Shown here: one piece after another, positions 54,936 through 64,000 of the stretch
Layout: every line of letters begins with the position of its first letter
How positions within the stretch are numbered: the first letter of the stretch is position 1
Origin: Siphonodentalium dalli
Taxonomy: Eukaryota; Mollusca; Scaphopoda; Gadilida; Siphonodentaliidae
Reading direction: 5' to 3'
Assembly (NCBI GenBank): GCA_032622095.1
Contig: CP136063.1
Location: 26,044,987 to 26,108,986 of the forward strand
Length of the DNA: 64,000 nt
Made by a program: the position numbers and the translations under genes
Notes under the pieces: model-generated
Databases searched by the model: none
What the model was told of the DNA's origin: nothing
Seen by the model: the letters and a program-made list of their open reading frames with translations, nothing else

Positions 54936-56350
54936 AAAAACGTTGCTAAATTCATAAGACATCTATGATGTTCTTATGAATTTGCTTAAGCAACAATTTT
55001 TTAAAGAAAATACAATAAATAAAATGCGTCCATATTAACGACTTTGAGAGGAGTAGGTTTTCTAAGTATAATATTGTTACACGCATGCATATATCGAAAA
55101 CAATATTTTACCATATTCTACGTTTATGAATATTTCCCCCTGCTATAATGTACCAGTGTGTCACTACAGTTAGCTGTGATTATTTTTCATAAGGGTACTC
55201 ACAGTCTCAGGTTATTTCGCCGTTACATTGATGTAGTTTGGAATATCGCTTCAAAGTTGAACGCTCTTTTATATGTTCAGACACACGCTACGTACGTTCA
55301 TAAACAATGTTTCTAGTACTGATATTTAAACGAATTATTACCCTGTGCGTACATTTGTGTGTGTCTGAACATATAAAATGAGATAAACAATAGCTTTTAT
55401 TATCGCTATTAAAACGAATAATGACACCTTAACAACCAATGATTGAATGTTCATTGCCTGTCCTATAAGAAATATTATAAACAACAGCTTTTGTTACCAC
55501 TATTAAAACAAAAATCCTTTTAACTCTATACCATAGCTCAAGCGTATAATGGCTGACCCTCCCCTGTGCATGTTACAAACAACATAACTGTCAGAGACGC
55601 ACTGTTTACCTTTCAATCACAATATGCTGATACCTATTCGAATGAGTAAATTGACCTAACAATTACGCCTAACAATTTGCACGCCGGTAGGGTTGTACGG
55701 GGTTTTTTGCTTGGGTCCTGATATGTTAAACGTAAATCTATTACTGTTATCCTGATATGGAAATAATAAAGAGCGTTTATAGAATTTTTTGACCGATGAA
55801 CCGTTAGCATCGCGCGGTGTTATGCAAACAGAAGCACAACTTCTGTGACATGCGCAGTCTCTTTAAGTACAACAACGTACATCTTGGCGGTGCCAATAGG
55901 CACCCCCTTTTGTCATTAGGGCCCCATACACATTTTAAACGCCCTCATAGCTTCAAAACATAAATTTGAATGTTCTTGGACGGTCTTTGAGTACTTTCAT
56001 GATCACTACCAAACGGTGCCATATAGAATTTATAAACCACACGCCCACCGCTGCTTGTTTCTCAGTCTTTGAACACTTCCAGATCGGTGCCATATAGCAT
56101 TTATGAACCACACCCCACACTGCTGTTTGTTTCACAGTCTTTGAACACTTGCAGATCGGTGCCATTCTCGCCAAAAAAACCTCTGGTACCAACCAAACTT
56201 GGAACCGTATATAGTTAGTACTTTGTTAGAATCGCTTTGGAACATTCTTGGACGGTCTTGGAGTAGTGTCAGGATGATGCCATGATTGGTGCCAATAGGC
56301 ACCCCCTTTGATGTTTACCATTTCCACCCCGAACCCATAAGCTTTCATCA
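54936..56350. repeat. right terminal part of unit 3
   Basis: Diverged by a few percent from 43050-44820 and holding a single GGTGCC unit (about 55890-56290). The terminus matches the inner element's ends over the last 12 bases and diverges slightly before that. Confidence 0.7.
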
Positions 56351-56787
56351 CTTCCGCGACAGCACTCATGCCGTATCGACAAACTCATTCACACATCGTG
56401 TCGTTCTGTGTATTTATCACATGATTAGCACTATTTTCCTATGTAATATTCGAGCGTAATAGACATGTGTAATATCGTTGCGTGCAATGACGTCACGCTG
56501 CTCTTTGGGACAAAGCTCGCTGGCTGTTAATAATTGTTCTTTTCGATAAAATTTTAGCGATTATATGATCATGTGATAAAAAGTATCTCAAACTCATTCT
56601 ATTTTATACGTAATTTATCAATCTCGTCCACTAAATTCTACTTTAGCCTCGGTAAACCTCGGTTGATAAATTTCGTATAAAATATTAACTCGGTAAAACT
56701 CGGTTGATAAATTTCGTATAAAATAGTAACTCGTTTGAGATCCTCTATTTATTTGTCTCATTAGCTGACATACCATCACAGCAACAG
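56351..56787. other. host flank; fold-back repeat 56585-56741
   Basis: Unique DNA right of the composite. ATCTCAAACTCATTCTATTT at 56585 pairs with the inverse near 56704-56741 (TTGATAAATTTCGTATAAAA), and a 50-bp piece (CTCGGTAAA...TTTCGTATAAAAT) is repeated in tandem. No gene. Confidence 0.5.
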
Positions 56788-57425
56788 AATGTTAAAAACT
56801 TTAGTACCACAATTAAGAGACATGTGTGGACAGACTAAAGATGCCTTTAATTCAGCAAGCTCAATAGGAGAGCTGCACCGTGTAATACCATGCCATTTCA
56901 TACAGCTCAGCACTTTTTATTACCAATTGAGCAAGCTGAATGGAAACGAACTTGGCTGTTTTTCCATACAGCACGAATGGCCCATTAATGTCAAGTAGCA
57001 GTTAAACAACATATCTGATATCTGATAAAAGACACACATGTTTAGTCCACAATATTGGAGTCTAGTTAGTAAATATAACCACAGACCAGTTAATTATGAT
57101 GGACAGTTGTAAAAGATTTCCTGATAAAACAGTGCTTTTAAAAGCTTGCTGGATGGTGTAATGTGAACATTCAGCATAACCACTGAAGGACAGTAGTTAT
57201 CTTAGCTCCATTCGTATACAGGCTACAGCTAACTTACTAGAGACTCTATAGCTACTTGCAACGACATGACTGTGCTTATAACTCCATGTGTCTATAACTC
57301 CATGTGTGTATAACTTTGTGTGTTTATAACTTCATCTGTTAAATAAAAATCATCGTACCGGTTTTGGTATAAACTGTGTGTTAGTCTTTAATGTACTTCC
57401 TAGATATAACATAATGGACTATGCA
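56788..57425 (+). repeat. diverged duplicated segment, 3'-exon-like, copy a
   Basis: Shares with 57691-58032 a block coding KALVPQLRDMRGQ-like residues, then GGACAGTAG, ACTTACTAGAGACT, AAATAAAxATCAT and TGTACTTCCTAG. The layout looks like the 3' exon and untranslated region of some gene or retrocopy, ending in an AATAAA. The gene is not recognised and no complete frame exists. Confidence 0.45.
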
Positions 57426-57579
57426 CATTAGTTAAAAAAAAATAAAAAATTAACACTTTTTACCATTTTTTCTTACATTCTTTAACAATTGTATAATATT
57501 TTCTTACATTTTTTAACAATTTTTATAATATTTTTCTACATTCATTGACAATTTTATCATTTTTAATATGTGTTAAGCC

Positions 57580-57642
57580 AATGCATTCTCTTATATATGC
57601 GAGGCGACCTATGATCGACTCGCATATATAAGAGAATTCATT
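57580..57642. repeat. 63-bp near-perfect palindrome, copy 1
   Basis: AATGCATTCTCTTATATATG then CGAGGCGACC, mirrored. Further copies at 58915-58977 and 61626-61688. It lies inside a MITE of the CCCTTTGAGTGCC family (reverse orientation here; its end near 57692). Confidence 0.8.
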
Positions 57643-57690
57643 GACACAGGGTATATGGGTTGATACAAAAATCGGACCTGGCACTCAAAG

Positions 57691-58032
57691 GGTTAAAAGC
57701 TTTAGTACCTCAATTAAGAGACATGCGTGGACAGTCTAAATCAACCATAGCTTTTATGGAGCGATTTAGCGACATGCCGGGGACAGCAATCCTTGATCTC
57801 CAGTTTAATGAACGACCAGAGCTGTGGGTGGTTTGCAATATAAACCAGACCAAGACATCGGAAGGACAGTAGAGATCTCAGCTCCATTCAGCTAACTTAC
57901 TAGAGACTTGCTATTCTACTCGCAATGACGTGACTGTATTCAGAACTTCGTGTGTTCATAACATCATATATAAATAAATATCATTCTACTGGTTTTGGTG
58001 CAAACCGTGTATTTTGTGTACTTCCTAGGAAC
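57691..58032 (+). repeat. diverged duplicated segment, 3'-exon-like, copy b
   Basis: Second copy of the segment at 56788; a MITE inserted at its left edge (TTAA before AAGCTTTAGTACC). Carries AATAAA near 57974. Confidence 0.45.
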
Positions 58033-58172
58033 CTGTGTAAAGTATATATAGCCATAGTCCTATATAGAACCTGTGGAAACTATTTGTAGCCGGCCATAAA
58101 GCTATATTTGTCATTAATTAAATTAATAGTGACAACAGCATTGCGTTGCCAAATTTGGGCAGACAAACCTGT

Positions 58173-58254
58173 GCTCAAACTCCAGAAGCCAACAAACATG
58201 CGCTCAAACTCCAGAAGCCAACAAACCTTGCTCAAACTCCAGAAGCCAACAAAA
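58173..58254. repeat. ~28-30-bp tandem repeat, three units
   Basis: GCTCAAACTCCAGAAGCCAA followed by CAAA..., three times. Peptides read through it are artefacts. Confidence 0.8.
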
Positions 58255-58340
58255 GGAGTTATGATATGATATCCACATATAAAATATATGTATATACTCA
58301 ACCAGGAGTGGCTCAATTTATGCCATTTTGCAAACTAAAT

Positions 58341-58525
58341 AGTTATCATCTTTCAATTACTATCAAAGCAAATATGCTATCAGGTACCAAACCCTAATTC
58401 AAATTTGACTTGTATTGTAAAATAGTGTGCATATTGTATTATATACATGTATGTATCATCTTTCAATTAATATTTAAAAAAATGGATATCTGGTACCAAA
58501 CCCCAATTCAAATTGTTTGTATATA
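58341..58525. repeat. ~117-bp direct duplication
   Basis: ATCATCTTTCAATTA...GGTACCAAACCC(T/C)AATTCAAATT occurs at 58347 and again at 58457. Non-coding. Confidence 0.65.
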
Positions 58526-59477
58526 TTTTATAAATTGTATTGTATGTATTGTATAAACTTAGTGAGCGGAAAGAGTATTCACAAATGATCATGATTTGTG
58601 GCCACATTTGAGAGGGTGGACACTTAGATGTGAAACCTAATGAGAATTTGGCATCAGAGCTTGATGATAGAAATTTGTCCCCATTTAAGTTATACAAAGA
58701 TACAGATGTATGTGTCGTCCACAGGCAAATTAAGGGAGATAACCCAGCCTGGTTGTTACTAGCAGACACTCTATACACCTGAATCTCTGAGGAAACCCAT
58801 AAAAGTGGTTTGAAATATATATACAGAATTCTATTCCAAAATAACTACATATTTGTGAGTAGTAGTCACTTCTATTAATTATGAAATAGATCGGGATGTT
58901 TTTTACCCTGTGCCAATGCATTCTCTTATATATGCGAGTCGACCATAGGTCGCCTCGCATATATAAGAGAATGCATTAACCTAATAATTTTTTATCATGT
59001 TTTTTTTAATAAATGTTTCTTACAATTTTTAGGACATAAAATAAAAAACATCCATTGCCCTGTAGGGAGCCCCACACATATTATAGAAGCATATAGAAGA
59101 GTGCCGTCTGCTCATGTTTGTCTGGGGCTCTGTATGGGTGAATTTATAAAATTGTTAGGCTTAAATTTAAATAGAGACCTACCATGCATATTATATGGAT
59201 TTTCATGGTCAGTATTTTAATCTGGAGACTACAATTGTTGACAATCGTCAGGATGAGAAATTGAATGTTAATTGACCAGCTTACCATGTCGAGAATTATC
59301 CATAATTTTCATCTTTATTACGTAATATATATGTGTATTGGAAATGAGATATCCTATCCTTGAGTGTTTGTGGACTAATGTCTGATAGTACATTTATTGT
59401 TACATGTTTTCCCAAATCTATGACAAACTTCCTTTCCCTAACTACTAGCTCGAGAGATACTGAGGAACACTCTCTCC
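58526..59477. other. host DNA with palindrome copy 2 at 58915-58977
   Basis: No gene recognised. The palindrome (AATGCATTCTCTTATATATG ... mirrored) is near-perfect with the same centre as the other copies. Confidence 0.5.
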
Positions 59478-59538
59478 GGCTTGTTGCCATTCATTGGAAA
59501 GCTCTCACCGAGAGCTTTCCGATGAATGGCAACAAGCC
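59478..59538. repeat. 61-bp hairpin-forming inverted repeat
   Basis: GGCTTGTTGCCATTCATTGG then AAAGCTCTC, a 3-base centre ACC, and the inverse GAGAGCTTTCC-ATGAATGGCAACAAGCC with one mismatch. It lacks transposon-like flanks; the loop is too small for a typical microRNA precursor. Confidence 0.75.
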
Positions 59539-61576
59539 ATATTTCAGACTAAATCCTGACAAGTTACCCATAATACTGCTGTGGTTAAGGAGTCGATTAT
59601 TTGGAGTGTAGTTATGCATATGCTCCCATAAATTATCAATAGAAACAGTCCGACATCGAAAACATATCACAAAATCTAAGATAAATAATCTGATAAATCT
59701 ACCAATGATCATCGTTTCTGTCACATCTGAGGACGAACATCATTTCCTCTTTATTGGCCTGATGGACATGACCCCACTTTGATAAATTTATGCATTCCAT
59801 GCTAGTATTTTGGCTATCCATTAAAACATCTCCAAACCGAACACAATTATGACCGGCCCTTTTGTTTGGTTTAGAGAGAAGTTCAGTTTATAGAAAATAG
59901 GGGCTGGTTTGGAGAGGTTATGGGCTGGTTTGGAGAGGTTTTACTGTATATTTGATAATATGCCTTGAATATTGAGATACAAAGTTCTTGAATCTTTGGA
60001 TATAATACAACGCTTTCCTTCTTAAACGGTGTGAAACCAGAAAAATAAAACTCACTAGTTCAATGTCCGCTAAAACTGACGCCTCTCTTGTCGTCTGACG
60101 ACCACGAAGACCATGACTCTGGAGAGTCCAAATATAATTTTACTTTATTTTAGTGAATAGCAAATTTGAAAATTAAATCCAAGCACATGTTTACAGTGAA
60201 TCGAGAAACAAAATTTAGCGAAATTTCTTGTTTTAATGTTAAACAATTGCCATCTAGAATGTTTTTTCTCTCAGATGGGTCAATGAGTGTGCAATTAAAA
60301 GTAAACTTTTTTCCCAGTTTTATACCAAGTGAAGTCCCCCAGACTTTTAATACAGACTTTTAATCCAGAATATTGACGGTTCTTCCAGTGCCAAACATGA
60401 TTTTGCTAAATAATAATTTAATATTGAATGAGAATCAACTTTCTAAATTTAAACATTCTATATACAGGTAGGTATTCTTTATACAGGTAGGTATTCTTTA
60501 TACAGGTAGGTATTCTTTGCCAGTGAGTTGTCTGGTAATTTTGTAATATGATTTCAGAATCCATCTGCATTAGAGAATTAATTTTAATATTAAAATATAT
60601 AAATTATGATATATACCTTGTATGTCCATGTCCTATGGGCTTGATTGAACTCAGTGTTGGTGGAATCAAACTTAACAGAATTCTTAACAAGCACAAGTAA
60701 GTTCACTGTGACATCCTCCCATCTCAGTGTCTGATAAACATGTGGTACACTATGAGGGCTGCAGAGATATTTAACACAGCCAAGTGGTAACTGAACCATG
60801 ACTTGTAATTTAGCCTGAGGCACCATCCAGACAATGGGACTTAGTCATCACAATACAAGTACCAGTGTAATGGGGGTATTATCATGTATTATATCCAATT
60901 TATGGATGAAATTCTCATAAAACAATAGTGACATAAATTTTATACAAATAATATAGCCAAAATTATGAAACTGTGGTATGTAAATAACAAATCACAATTA
61001 AGTATAAACCAAGTTTTATCTATTATCCAATCTTAATGTATATTTCCACTGTGTTGTTCAAGCGATACTTTCACCGCAACATGAGTTGGTATATTATGTC
61101 ACTTCAGTCGAGGTAGTTCAATATTTCTGCAGCTGGATAAAAAAATTTAAAACGTTAAAAAAAATAATTCCTACCACCAACCCTAATTTTTTCACACAGT
61201 TAGCGGAAACATACTATCTTTTTTTCTGGCCTAACTTGTTTGCAAGTCAATACTGTCATGCATCAATTAGTCTACAAAAACAAACTGGACAACACTGGGT
61301 GCAGCTTCATGATTCTTATCGGTAACCCTGCATGGAATTGGGAAAAAATAGTTTTTCCTTCAAATAAGGGGGTGGTGGGTACACAAGAGCAGGAAAAAAA
61401 GTTTTTTCACGCTACTGTCATGTCACTTTTTTTTCGCCCCCCCCCCCCCCCTCATGGAGGCACCAGAGAATTTTAACAATGTGAGGCCAGGTGTTCTCAC
61501 AGCTAATATTCTGCCCCTTAAGGCTAGGTGTCGAGCCAGGTCAATTTTTGTATACACTCATTACTGTATGTATTAA
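59539..61576. other. host DNA, no gene recognised; 19-bp repeat at 60461-60517
   Basis: Only short frames. TATACAGGTAGGTATTCTT is repeated three times at 60461-60517. Around 61360-61455 a GGGGTGGTGGGTAC block, 'aaaaaagttttttc' and a poly-C run look like decayed ends of the CAGGGGGG-type MITE family. Confidence 0.5.
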
Positions 61577-61811
61577 CCCTTTGAGTGCCAGGTCAATTTT
61601 TGTATCAACCCATATACCCTGTGCCAATGCATTCTCTTATATATGCGAGTCGACCATAGGTCGCCTCGCATATATAAGAGAATGCATTGGCCTAACAATT
61701 GTTTTTTTAGCAATTTTTTTTTAACAATTTTAATAATTTAATCTTATATTCTTTAACAGATTTATTTTGTAGGTTTAGGGCCGATGAAATCGGCCCCTGG
61801 CACTCAAAGGG
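61577..61811. mobile_element. piggyBac-like MITE with an internal palindrome
   Basis: Ends CCCTTTGAGTGCCAGG and CCTGGCACTCAAAGGG, flanked by TTAA at 61573-61576 and 61812-61815. The 63-bp palindrome sits at 61626-61688. CCC-starting ends and TTAA target fit piggyBac. Other fragments: around 57580-57692, 58915-58977, and from 62396. Confidence 0.8.
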
Positions 61812-62072
61812 TTAAATCAGACACGCTGGAGAATGGGGGGGGGGGCATGAGTGGGTACTTGCCCCCTTTGCCCTTGCCCGGTGGTGTCTAATTGGGACCC
61901 AAATGTTGCTCTACTGGCTCGTTTGCCCCCTTGCCCTTTCGTGCTTCCAGCGTTCCTACTTAAAATAATTTTTAATTGACTGACATTTTGTCAGACACCT
62001 GCATGCAAACAGACTTTTCAAAATGAGACCTGACAAAGGGGCATCAATGAAAGAATGGAAATTATTTACGCG

Positions 62073-62260
62073 CAGTGTGTATATGGGATCGGTACAAACA
62101 GGCATTACATGGCTTAGTGCAGTGTGTATATGGGATCGGTACAAACAGGCATTACATGGCTTAGTGCAGTGTGTATATGGGATCGGTACAAACAGGCTTT
62201 ACATGGCTTAGTGCAGTGTGTATATGGGATCGGTACAAACAGGCTTTACATGGCTTAGTG
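62073..62260. repeat. 47-bp tandem repeat, four units
   Basis: CAGTGTGTATATGGGATCGG then TACAAACAGGC(A/T)TTACATGGCTTAGTG, four times in perfect register, the third base of CAT/CTT varying between units. Frames through it on both strands are repeat artefacts. Confidence 0.9.
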
Positions 62261-63042
62261 CAATGAGTAACACAATGGGGCTTCAATAAAATTAAAGAAT
62301 TAACAAGAAATGGACTGTCGCCGGGTGCATGCCCGCTCGTGCCATACGGCCTAGTGTGGGCACATCTATTTTGTTGAGATCCCACACAACTGTTTAACCC
62401 TTTCAGTGCCAGGGGCCGATCTCATCGGCCCTAATTAACAGTCTGTAAAATCTGCCCTAAAAAAATATAAAAACAATTTGTTTCTTTTTTTTAGATTTTT
62501 TTATTTTTTGGGGGTTGAATTTTTTTTGGGTATGCTTAAGCATGCTATAGCGAATTAAAAAAAAAAAAAAAAAAAAAACCTTAGGGGCATGTTATAACTC
62601 AAAACTATCGCCAAGTATTCATAGTAATATTTTTGATGCCCATGAAAAACGTGAGATTCCATGGCACTAAACCTACAAAATAAGTCTGTTAAAGAATATA
62701 AGGCGCCAGCAATTTAATTACTTGGTTTACGAACCCGCCGACAACTTTTTAAGGAAATTCGCAAAAAAAAAAAAAAATTTTTTTTGGCGATGGAAACTTT
62801 AAAATCACGTTTGATACTCGCGAAATTCTTGATCTATTGCATTTCTAGTAATTCCCGACAGTTATCTGTTTATTATGTGACTTATTATGGCATTGGATTC
62901 TCATCCCGGCGCACATTTAACGTTTTTTATGTAATGTGCAGCAAACGGCGACATCTGCGGACTCGTGCCGAGTCCGGATTCCTACTTTTTGAATGGTGCG
63001 AAACTGAAACCGGAAAGCATGTCTGCTGATTTATTTTAAAGA
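62261..63042. other. host DNA with MITE fragment, poly-A tract
   Basis: A CCCTTTCAGTGCCAGGGGCCGA end at 62398 starts a diverged MITE copy. A run of about 23 A is at 62556-62578. An 81-codon frame at 62784-63029 has no recognisable motif and I do not call it. Confidence 0.45.
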
Positions 63043-63450
63043 ATGTATTTTAGTGTAAAAATTGTGACTGTTGGCGGTACGGTTTTATCCCAAAAACTAA
63101 AAGAGGTTGATTTAAGTTCAAATGTTTCCGAACTTATAAAGGACGTGGGAGATGTATATGTCATCAAAAGAATAACAGCTAAAATATCGTCTGCTGAGAA
63201 TGACATTGGTCATGAACTATCAATTGATGTACCTATGCACGTTGTATCCGGGTTTGAGGCAAAATACATCGTCATTCAAGTTGACAATAGGCCTACGGAC
63301 AAAATCCCTGTTCAGTCCCTCGTGCCCAGCGCGTTCGATGTGCTTATGACTGCACAGAGGTGCAACCAGAATGCAGAATGCTACCCTGAACAGATTGAAT
63401 CAACACGGATGAGGGACGATTTTCGGCTCCACAATGATGTAATTGGTTGA
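63043..63450 (+). CDS. hypothetical 135-residue ORF
   Basis: ATG-initiated, with even, non-repetitive composition, a plausible soluble protein or first exon. The start (KIVTVGGTVLSQKLKEVDL) suggests beta-alpha structure; there is no signal peptide or membrane span. GC content is higher than that of the flanks, which supports coding. I do not recognise the family. Confidence 0.45.
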   Translation: MYFSVKIVTVGGTVLSQKLKEVDLSSNVSELIKDVGDVYVIKRITAKISSAENDIGHELSIDVPMHVVSGFEAKYIVIQVDNRPTDKIPVQSLVPSAFDVLMTAQRCNQNAECYPEQIESTRMRDDFRLHNDVIG

Positions 63451-64000
63451 CCGATGTATACCATTTCCAGAAATGTTCAAGCGATTTTCTGGCTATTACG
63501 ACCACATCAGAGGACATAAAAAGAAACCAAAGGTATTAGCCAGTAAAACACAAATAACAACCAGCAACTATGATAATACTAGCCTAACTATAGTAGGCAT
63601 ACTCGTGGTATTTTAAATTTAATTTAAATTCAAACTAATATATTTGGAAAGAATGTGGTCTAAAGTTATACAATCGTGGTATCAACACTTTTTAAATGGA
63701 CAAATAATACCCCAAAGTATTGGAAAAACGAACGCAATCAATCAATAGGAAATTCACTATACTAGGATCAGAGCACCTGTTCGTTTCAGGTACCGAGCAC
63801 CTGTTCGTTTCGGGTACCGGTTCCACTCCGCAATTTTCATTTACCGTATTCAAACAGGAAGTAAAAATCAGTATCGATTTGATCAAACATTATTTGGTCA
63901 TTAATACAATCATTAATCGATATGTGAGTTTATGTTGGGTGATAAATATAGTATATATATATTAAAGTTATGTCCATGGCCTTATAAGTTATATAGCAAC
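63451..64000. other. host DNA, nothing recognised; 27-bp duplication near 63768-63820
   Basis: GAGCACCTGTTCGTTTC(A/G)GGTACC occurs twice in tandem. No gene is seen. Confidence 0.5.

Larger units (their letters stand above)
16563..56350 (+). mobile_element. composite virus-like (Polinton/adintovirus-like) locus, outer copy
   Basis: The outer copy comprises 16563-18022 plus the units right of 44820. Its right end at 56350 reads GCTTTCATCA, the same terminus as the inner element, followed by unique host DNA (CTTCCG...). Its left end is missing: the sequence stops in a capsid-like fragment abutting a minisatellite, so no outer target duplication can be checked. It therefore seems to be a truncated integrated element into which a second one inserted. 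Confidence 0.65.
50370..56350 (+). repeat. tandem unit 3, original right part of the outer element
   Basis: Starts like unit 2 but is the most diverged copy. It has its own small indels, a changed exon 2 in the nuclear-protein gene, an expanded 43-bp array split by a MITE, and one GGTGCC unit. It ends GCTTTCATCA at 56350, then CTTCCGCGAC of unique host DNA. Confidence 0.85.

Noticed and set aside
62023-62211. 62-codon frame with VYMGSVQT-like repeats
   Set aside because: Direct read-through of the 47-bp tandem repeat.
62784-63029. 81-codon ATG frame before the 135-residue ORF
   Set aside because: No motif, low-complexity start region and no splice link to the next frame could be shown.

Overview
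The window looks like nuclear DNA of a marine invertebrate, most likely a lophotrochozoan such as a mollusc (inference: AT-rich, gene-poor, full of short DNA transposons, with GT-AG introns and AATAAA signals). Neither a species nor a host gene can be named.

Layout. 1-16.56 kb: host DNA with non-autonomous transposons (two copies of a hAT-like element at 4217-7318 and 8192-10391, a TTAA-type MITE at 14330-14809), minisatellites and two small hypothetical ORFs. 16.56-56.35 kb: a composite virus-like element. 56.35-64 kb: host DNA again, with MITEs, palindromes, tandem repeats and one hypothetical ORF.

The composite is the main result. An inner element (18023-44820) starts TGATGAAAGC and ends GCTTTCATCA. 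It is flanked by a perfect 6-bp duplication (TAGAGG, 18017-18022 and 44821-44826), and it sits in exon 1 of a membrane-protein gene belonging to an outer copy of the same element. TG...CA ends plus a 6-bp duplication suggest a retroviral-type integrase, as in Polinton/Maverick/adintovirus-like elements. A short fragment at the outer left edge (about 16563-16737) resembles the Polinton-type capsid family annotated as 'F54H12.2-like', which points the same way. The inner element has no recognisable polymerase, integrase or capsid gene. It is almost entirely two inverted arms (about 9.2 kb and 16.1 kb, the latter with a 5.7-kb LINE inside) around a spacer of about 1.5 kb, like a snap-back defective genome that kept both ends.

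Each arm carries an accessory set: a single-BIR plus RING inhibitor of apoptosis, a PC4-like single-stranded-DNA-binding/coactivator protein, an 85-residue protein ending in two CtBP-type PxDL motifs, a spliced 66-residue nuclear protein with a SUMO-interaction-like motif and basic nuclear-localisation clusters, and a three-exon type I membrane protein (complete only at 38197-39982). An array of 139-bp repeats holding YY1-like and CRE/ATF-like sites lies just before the membrane gene's TATA box and looks like a viral enhancer. The set would fit blocking apoptosis, altering nuclear transcription and acting at the cell surface; that joint role is inference.

Right of the inner element are two further head-to-tail units (44821-50369 and 50370-56350). 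The middle one has outer-type sequence on its left and inner-type sequence on its right, which one unequal crossover explains. Three unrelated transposons then landed in different copies: a 5.7-kb L1/Tx1-like LINE (31252-36939, 14-bp duplication), a hAT-like MITE (18904-19444) and a TTAA MITE (54196-54787). These show the array is resident in a nuclear genome and that its arms are truly different sequences.
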